Part shown: positions 4,918 through 9,440 of the stretch, piece by piece
Layout: each line of letters starts with the position of its first letter
Position numbering within the stretch: position 1 is the stretch's first letter
Notes under the pieces: model-generated
Databases searched by the model: none
The model's input: only the letters and a program-made list of their open reading frames with translations
Told to the model about the DNA's origin: nothing
Assembly: GCA_002733915.1 (NCBI GenBank)
Contig: NVXN01000002.1
Location: 1 to 9,440, forward strand
Length of the DNA: 9,440 nt
DNA from: Aequorivita sp.
GTDB lineage: Bacteria; Bacteroidota; Bacteroidia; Flavobacteriales; Flavobacteriaceae
Direction: 5' to 3'
Position numbers and translations under genes: made by a program

Positions 4918-6312
4918 TTAATTTTTAAGACGCATGATGGCTTTTTCGTTCACAAACTCCTTCATTCCGAAACCTCCGTGCTCGCGGCCATAACCAGAAT
5001 CCTTTACACCGCCAAAGGGCATATTGGGCTGCGCAAGGCCGAAGCTGTTTATAAATACCATACCCGTATCAAAATGCTTGCTGGCAAGTTCCATCGCCTT
5101 CTTTTCATCTTTGGAAAAAATGCCGCCGCCTAGACCGTATTTACTATCGTTGGCAATACGCATGGCATCTTCTTCATCCTTGGCGCGGATTAGCGACGCT
5201 ACTGGCCCAAAAAGTTCATCATCATAACCGGGCTGCCCAGGCTTTACATTCTCAAGAACCGTAGCAGGATAAAAGAATCCTTTGCCTTTTGGCATTTGGC
5301 CACCGCATAGTATTTTTGCACCCTTCTTCACGCTCTTTTCTACTTGCTCGTGAAGCGTTTCACGAAGGTCCTCTCGTGCCAGCGGGCCTATTTTTGAATC
5401 CGTTTCGGTCGGGTCTCCGTGCTTAATTTTTTTCATCTGTTCCACATACGCATCGCGGAATTCATCATAAATCTTATCTACCACTACAAAGCGTTTAGCA
5501 GCCACGCAGGTTTCGCCGTTGTTGTAAATTCTTCCTTGCACGCACATTTTTACCGCAAGATTTAAATCTGCATCTTCTAAAACAATATAGGCGTCGTTAC
5601 TACCCAGCTCCATTACCGTTTTCTTTAGGGCAGCGCCTGCTTTTTTGGCAATGGCGCGTCCAGCATCGGGGCTTCCGGTAAGGGTTACGCCCCTTACAAG
5701 TTTGTGCTTTATAATTTTATCACTTTGATCGTGGCTTATTTTCAGAACAGTAAATAGATTTTTTGGCAGTCCTGCTTTTTCATAGATTTTCTGCAACATC
5801 AAGCCCGTACCCGTTACGTTTTCAGCATGTTTTAAAAGTATACCGTTACCTGCCATTAGGTTTGCAATGGAATAACGGATTACCTGATACACGGGGAAAT
5901 TCCACGGCTGTATACCATAAATAACCCCAATAGGTGCATTAGTGATAATGCCTTTGCCGCCATCGGGAAGTTCGCGTTCTTCATCCTTTAAATTTTCAGG
6001 GCCGTTGGCAGCAGTCCAATCACAGATTCCCGCGCAGAGTTCTACTTCTTGCTTGCTCTGTTTTAGGAGTTTCCCCATTTCGTTGGTCATTAACTTGGAA
6101 AGCTCTTCTGCATTTTCTTTTAGCTCCTTGCCGATTGCCTTTATGATTTTCCCTCTTTCCTTATGCGAAACCATACGCCAGTCCAAAAAAGCTTTGTGGC
6201 ATTTTTCAACGGCCTCATCAGCTTGCTTGTCGGTTATAAGTACATACTTCTTGATTACTTTTCCTGTGGTGGGATTGATGGTTACTAATTCCTTTTGTTA
6301 TTCTTTGCTCAT
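4918..6312 (-). CDS. NAD(P)-dependent aldehyde dehydrogenase (succinate-semialdehyde type), interrupted by TAA at codon 5
   Basis: The family is aldehyde dehydrogenase, with closest resemblance to the succinate-semialdehyde group (E. coli Sad/YneI type). Counting from the ATG at 6312, the catalytic residues are Asn138 (QPWNFP), general base Glu235 (MELGSNDAYIVLEDADL) and nucleophile Cys269 (NNGETCVAAKR). ELFGPV and PFGGVKDSGYGREHG are also present. The frame reads MSKE, then TAA (6298-6300), then QKELVTINPTTGKVIKKY and on through FLDWRMVSHKERG to the normal C terminus. The total of 464 codons is the normal family length, so the ancestral start is at 6312. Downstream of the stop the first possible starts are a TTG at 6186 and an ATG at 6174; both would remove over 40 residues of the N-terminal strands and helix. 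A single change (CAA, AAA or GAA to TAA) explains the stop. The gene is either a young nonsense pseudogene, a sequencing error or an unusually started gene. It is 21 bp upstream of, and probably co-transcribed with, the sorbosone dehydrogenase-like gene. Confidence 0.85.
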
Positions 6313-6371
6313 AATTTTCTTTTTGTTGAATATATTATTTTGAAGAGGAAGTGTGTCTTAAGAAACTGTTA

Positions 6372-6379
6372 TACTTTTG
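6372..6379 (+). promoter_or_regulatory. Bacteroidota-type -7 promoter box for the GNAT gene
   Basis: TACTTTTG matches TAnnTTTG exactly. Transcription would begin around 6384-6387, giving a leader of roughly 32-35 nt before the ATG at 6419. A TTTG at 6339-6342 is the nearest -33 candidate, but its 29-bp spacing is too long, so the upstream half is weak. The box overlaps the TTG at 6377 and thereby argues against that codon as the translation start. Confidence 0.5.
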
Positions 6380-6418
6380 GAGGACAACAGAAAAACCGGC
6401 AAAACCATCCAAGAGCTA

Positions 6419-7003
6419 ATGATTATGAAAACTTCTCAAAAACAAAACATACGTCCTGCACTATCTGAGGATTTTAAAAAGGTTGCTCCATTGATAGTGC
6501 AGGCGATGGAAGATTTGGCGTGCACATTTGCAAATACAGATACCCCTGAAAAAGCGTATCCATTGTTTGAACATTTCTTTCAAAAAAAAGCCAATCAATA
6601 CAGTTTTGAACACACCCTAGTGTATGTGGAAGATGCCGAAATCGTGGGTTCCATCACTTTTTACGACGGAAAGTTATTGCCGCAGTACCGTGAGCCTTTC
6701 CTTAAGCATATTGCGGAAACATATAGAGTTACGGATTTAGAGATTGATGATGAAACCAACCCGGGAGAGGTTTATATAGACACGCTAAGTGTAGCCCCAC
6801 AGCAGCAAGGAAAAGGGATAGGCAAAAAATTACTGGCGGCAGCCATTAAACAGGCAAAGACAGAAGGCCATGAAAAGATTGGTATTTTGGTGGATTTTAA
6901 AAATCCGAATGCCAAAAAACTATATGTAAGCTTGGGCTTTAAGAGAATTGGCGCCAAGAAATTAGGCAGCAGTGTGTACGAACACCTACAGCGGGAATTG
7001 TAA
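6419..7003 (+). CDS. GNAT family N-acetyltransferase
   Basis: The product is about 194 residues with a single Gcn5-related acetyltransferase domain. Starting from the ATG at 6419, strand 4 is VYIDTLSVAP (about 118-127) and the acetyl-CoA pyrophosphate loop is QQGKGIGKKLL (Q-x-x-G-x-G type, about 128-138). The C-terminal motif is NPNAKKLYVSLGFKRIG (about 163-179). An insert of about 45 residues (KLLPQYREPFLKHIAETYRV and following) before strand 4 is longer than in minimal GNATs. The frame extends upstream to a TTG at 6377, which I reject because it falls inside the promoter box; the ATG at 6425 is an alternative start. The acceptor substrate cannot be told from sequence. The gene diverges from the aldehyde dehydrogenase and converges on recO, with only 7 bp between the two stop codons. 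Confidence 0.87.
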   Translation: MIMKTSQKQNIRPALSEDFKKVAPLIVQAMEDLACTFANTDTPEKAYPLFEHFFQKKANQYSFEHTLVYVEDAEIVGSITFYDGKLLPQYREPFLKHIAETYRVTDLEIDDETNPGEVYIDTLSVAPQQQGKGIGKKLLAAAIKQAKTEGHEKIGILVDFKNPNAKKLYVSLGFKRIGAKKLGSSVYEHLQREL

Positions 7004-7010
7004 TTTGTCT

Positions 7011-7730
7011 TTATGAAAACAACTGGTTAAGCACAGCGAGTGATTTTGGTTTTTGGTACCCCTGCACGTGAAAGCTGTAATAGGAAAGCATTAATTGCAG
7101 CAAGTTTTTGCGCTGTGTTTTGGTAAGTTTTATTTTCTGAAATGTTTCTAGGTTTGTTCCAAAAAATTGCTTGAAATTTTCTATCGCTTCACCTTCAATA
7201 CAGTAATTTGAAGTATTTGTAGCCTGAAAGCTCCCTTCAACTATATTGAAATAGCTATTATTAATAGCTGTAGCATCGGGAAAAAAACCCAAATACATGC
7301 TCAATTGCAGCAAAAAGAAAATATGGAAATTGGCAACTTCCTCATTACCATCAAGCCATTGAAGGGATTGTTCCAAAAAAGCAAAAAGATCCTCATTGGC
7401 TTCCTCTTCCCGTATGCAGTTTTTGAGCATTTCGGCTAAAAACATGACCAAGCCTGTTTTTACAATATCGGTATGAAGGGTTTTGTAAGGATAGTAAACT
7501 TTGGCTTCCTTGATATATTCTAGCGTTCCTTTGTTCTTGTGGTCTGCTATGATTTCAAGTTGCGTGAGGGGCTGAAAAAAAGACGTCTTTAGCTTCCCTT
7601 TCTTCGTTTTTAAAATATTGCGAAGTAAGTAGCTTTTAATTCCCGAAGCTTCTGTGAAACTACTTACAATTAGGTCAGCTTCGGAATATTTTATAGCAGA
7701 AAAGACAATGGCTTTGGTAGCAACAACCAT
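7011..7730 (-). CDS. recO: DNA repair protein RecO
   Basis: This 239-residue protein works with RecF and RecR to load RecA onto SSB-coated single-stranded DNA in gap repair and also anneals complementary strands. The N-terminal OB-fold spans about residues 1-80: VATKAIVFSAIKYSEADLIVSSFTEASGIKSYLLR, then KGKLKTSFFQPLTQLEIIADHKNKGTLEYIKEAK. The helical C-terminal domain follows, with LVMFLAEMLKNCIREEEANEDLF and FHIFFLLQLSMYLGFFPD typical of Bacteroidota RecO. There is no CxxC zinc site, which is common for this lineage. The length is normal. Its ATG overlaps by one base the stop of the upstream porZ-like gene (TAATG), indicating translational coupling. The 3' end is 7 bp from a convergent GNAT gene, so any terminator lies inside that gene or is absent. 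Confidence 0.93.
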   Translation of the reverse strand: MVVATKAIVFSAIKYSEADLIVSSFTEASGIKSYLLRNILKTKKGKLKTSFFQPLTQLEIIADHKNKGTLEYIKEAKVYYPYKTLHTDIVKTGLVMFLAEMLKNCIREEEANEDLFAFLEQSLQWLDGNEEVANFHIFFLLQLSMYLGFFPDATAINNSYFNIVEGSFQATNTSNYCIEGEAIENFKQFFGTNLETFQKIKLTKTQRKNLLQLMLSYYSFHVQGYQKPKSLAVLNQLFS

Positions 7731-9440
7731 TAGCGGATGATCATAATTTTTGCAACCTTGGTTTCAAGATTGTCATCTGTAGTAACAAGAACCAAATACA
7801 CACCTGATCGCACTTTGTACTTTCCGAAAGCAGTTGTATCCCAAAGTACACTTCCTCCTTCTGAAGTTTCCTCAAAAACCAGGCTTCCTGATATATCGGT
7901 TATTTTCACATTGGCTTGGGCCGTGAGCCCATCAATAGTAACGTTACCATTAAAACCTGGCCGCACGGGATTGGGATAGGCCCGTACATTTTCAAGGTTG
8001 TCACTTGGGGCGGTGGCCGATCCCCTATAGGCTACTATGCCTTGGGTAGTTGCAAAATAGACTACGCCCGTAAACGGGTCTATTGAAATATCTTGGACAT
8101 TATTAGAAGGTAACGGAGAGTTATCTTTTGTGAAACGGAGCAAGGTTTCCTGCCCATTGGGGGACAAGTAAAATACACCTGAAGTGGCAGTGGCAATCCA
8201 TTTATTGTTTGAACCATCAACTTCAATATCAGTTATAGATTGTTGAAAAAGAAGCTCTTGCCCCACACCGTCTTCTAGAATAATTATAGCTTGGGCTGTA
8301 GGGGTGGCACCCTCTTCAAAAAAGCTTCCGGGACTAAAGAGCACTCTTACACCTTTCAGCGTTCCTATCCATAATCTGTTTTGTTTGTCAAAAGTTAGCG
8401 CACGTATATTGTTGGTAGGCAGATTGCCTGCATTTTCGGTAATTATATTGAACTTATTGGCTGTTGGGTTATAGCCTATCACCCCATTTCCATAAGAACC
8501 AAAAAACACATAACCCTCCCTACTTATTGCTAGCTCTGTAAGCGCTACTTCCCTTTCGTTATCTATGACACTTGAAATATCCGTTTTTTGGAATTGACCG
8601 CCGGGAGTAAGTTTTATTAAGCCTTCCTTTTCCTTACTTTGTACAAACCAAAGATTGCCTTGGGCATCAAACTGGGAGCCAAGGATACGTATTCCAGCAT
8701 CGGCGCCATTAATAATTATTCGGTCTAAGGGGCTGTTGGTTTGGTCGTAAAGTATGGTGGGAGTTTCATCAACAATCTTTAAGAGCCCTTTTTCAAAAGA
8801 GCTCATAAATACTTCGTCCTTATTTTCTGGATTGATAGTAACTTTTACCAAATCGGTAGGTTCAGCATTTAAAGAAGTTCTTAAATCTTCATAATCAATA
8901 TTATTCCAGAGGGTATCTTTGAGGTGGCTAATTCCATATTTGGAAATGGGAAAAGGATTGTAATCAACATCCACCTCTCCAAAAGCAACCCATAGCTGCC
9001 CCGGGGAAGCATCAATAGCAAATGAACTGTTTCTAATTGGCCCATTGGGAAGCACTTGTGTAGCTTGCATACTCCCAAAAGGAACGATCAAAAGTCCATC
9101 TTCATTTGTACCTATATAAAAATTATTATTAAAAGCATACCCGGAAAGGAGATCGAGCTCGAAATCGAGTATGTTATCTACTATAGCTTCCTGAACATAC
9201 CCTTCAGAGAATGCCTGTACGGAATTTTTTGTGGTAATGGTAAGTAAATCATCAGCCATGCGGAAGTTTAATACTTCAGTATTAAAATTTTGAACAGCTG
9301 TTGTTACACCGTTGGGAGTGAAACGTAAAATAGTATTCGACCGGTTTGAAGCATAGAGCTCATTGCCTAATTTTTCTGCAGCTCTAAATCCACCACCCAT
9401 TATGGTGGTCCAGTTTTGATAATCAATTAAATTATCATCT
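7730..9440 (-). CDS. porZ: PorZ-like two-component-regulator-propeller protein with T9SS C-terminal domain (5' end outside window)
   Basis: The frame is open to the window edge (DDNLIDYQNWTTIMGGGF is the first visible part), so the Met at 9400 is internal and at least 569 residues are visible. Repeated propeller strands include NNIRALTFDKQNRLWIGT, SITDIEVDGSNNKWIATA and NNVQDISIDPFTGVVYFAT. The last 85 residues are a type A T9SS sorting domain: AYPNPVRPG, NVKITDISGSLVFEE, SGVYLVLVTTDD, and the end KVAKIMIIR. The organisation (tandem propellers plus a CTD) and overall resemblance fit PorZ, the surface component of the T9SS attachment complex. In Porphyromonas gingivalis PorZ binds anionic LPS and hands it to the sortase PorU. 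Another secreted propeller protein cannot be excluded without the N-terminal half. The stop codon overlaps the recO start by one base. Confidence 0.8.
   Translation of the reverse strand, partial: DDNLIDYQNWTTIMGGGFRAAEKLGNELYASNRSNTILRFTPNGVTTAVQNFNTEVLNFRMADDLLTITTKNSVQAFSEGYVQEAIVDNILDFELDLLSGYAFNNNFYIGTNEDGLLIVPFGSMQATQVLPNGPIRNSSFAIDASPGQLWVAFGEVDVDYNPFPISKYGISHLKDTLWNNIDYEDLRTSLNAEPTDLVKVTINPENKDEVFMSSFEKGLLKIVDETPTILYDQTNSPLDRIIINGADAGIRILGSQFDAQGNLWFVQSKEKEGLIKLTPGGQFQKTDISSVIDNEREVALTELAISREGYVFFGSYGNGVIGYNPTANKFNIITENAGNLPTNNIRALTFDKQNRLWIGTLKGVRVLFSPGSFFEEGATPTAQAIIILEDGVGQELLFQQSITDIEVDGSNNKWIATATSGVFYLSPNGQETLLRFTKDNSPLPSNNVQDISIDPFTGVVYFATTQGIVAYRGSATAPSDNLENVRAYPNPVRPGFNGNVTIDGLTAQANVKITDISGSLVFEETSEGGSVLWDTTAFGKYKVRSGVYLVLVTTDDNLETKVAKIMIIR

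Noticed and set aside
4918..6186. 422-residue aldehyde dehydrogenase beginning at the TTG at 6186 as the native form
   Set aside because: The upstream codons in the same frame encode the expected family N terminus back to an ATG at 6312, so the shorter form is a by-product of the stop at codon 5.
6377..6418. TTG start giving the GNAT protein 14 extra residues
   Set aside because: The codon lies inside the TACTTTTG promoter box (6372-6379), and the extra residues do not resemble a GNAT N terminus.

Overview
The window looks like chromosomal DNA from a marine-type member of the Bacteroidota, most likely the family Flavobacteriaceae. The evidence is a C-terminal type IX secretion (T9SS) sorting domain on a large propeller protein that resembles PorZ, a Bacteroidota-type RecO, an exact TAnnTTTG promoter element (the Bacteroidota -7 box), weak or absent Shine-Dalgarno sequences, and a Cys-rich 151-residue family that I recall from flavobacterial genomes. 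This placement is inferred from content and was not tested by any search.

Layout. Positions 1-78 hold the 3' end of an unidentified plus-strand gene. Five bases later begins a low-GC (about one third G+C) cassette-like block on the minus strand (84-791). It contains one small lipoprotein gene (117-719) bracketed by related inverted-repeat elements. Next upstream on the minus strand is a small HTH plus coiled-coil DNA-binding protein (815-1168). Directly in front of its start codon lies the most striking structure of the window: an array of eleven degenerate dyad sites of the type GTATCA-N3-TGATAC (1184-1406). Ten of them are spaced 21 or 22 bp apart, about two helical turns. A hairpin terminator reading leftward (1407-1434) closes the array, followed by a gene-poor stretch to 1774.

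From 1775 a two-gene plus-strand unit encodes the Cys-rich 151-residue protein and a TVP38/TMEM64 (VTT) membrane protein. Facing it on the minus strand is a redox-flavoured cluster, given here in transcription order: an NAD(P)-dependent aldehyde dehydrogenase of the succinate-semialdehyde type (6312-4918), an exported glucose/sorbosone dehydrogenase-like propeller protein (4896-3616), and a general stress protein 26-type flavin-binding protein (3521-3021). A leftward terminator follows at 2961-2999. The aldehyde dehydrogenase has an in-frame TAA at codon 5 although its frame and catalytic residues are otherwise intact. It is therefore either a fresh nonsense allele, a sequencing error, or a gene that starts in an unusual way.

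A GNAT acetyltransferase (6419-7003, plus strand) with a recognisable -7 promoter box diverges from the aldehyde dehydrogenase and ends 7 bp from the convergent recO stop. recO (7730-7011) overlaps by one base the stop codon of the upstream porZ-like gene, whose 5' end lies outside the window beyond 9440.

The right two thirds of the window is ordinary core-like gene content. The left 1.4 kb is accessory in character: a swappable-looking lipoprotein cassette next to a regulator with a phased operator array. That part is the best candidate for something undescribed.
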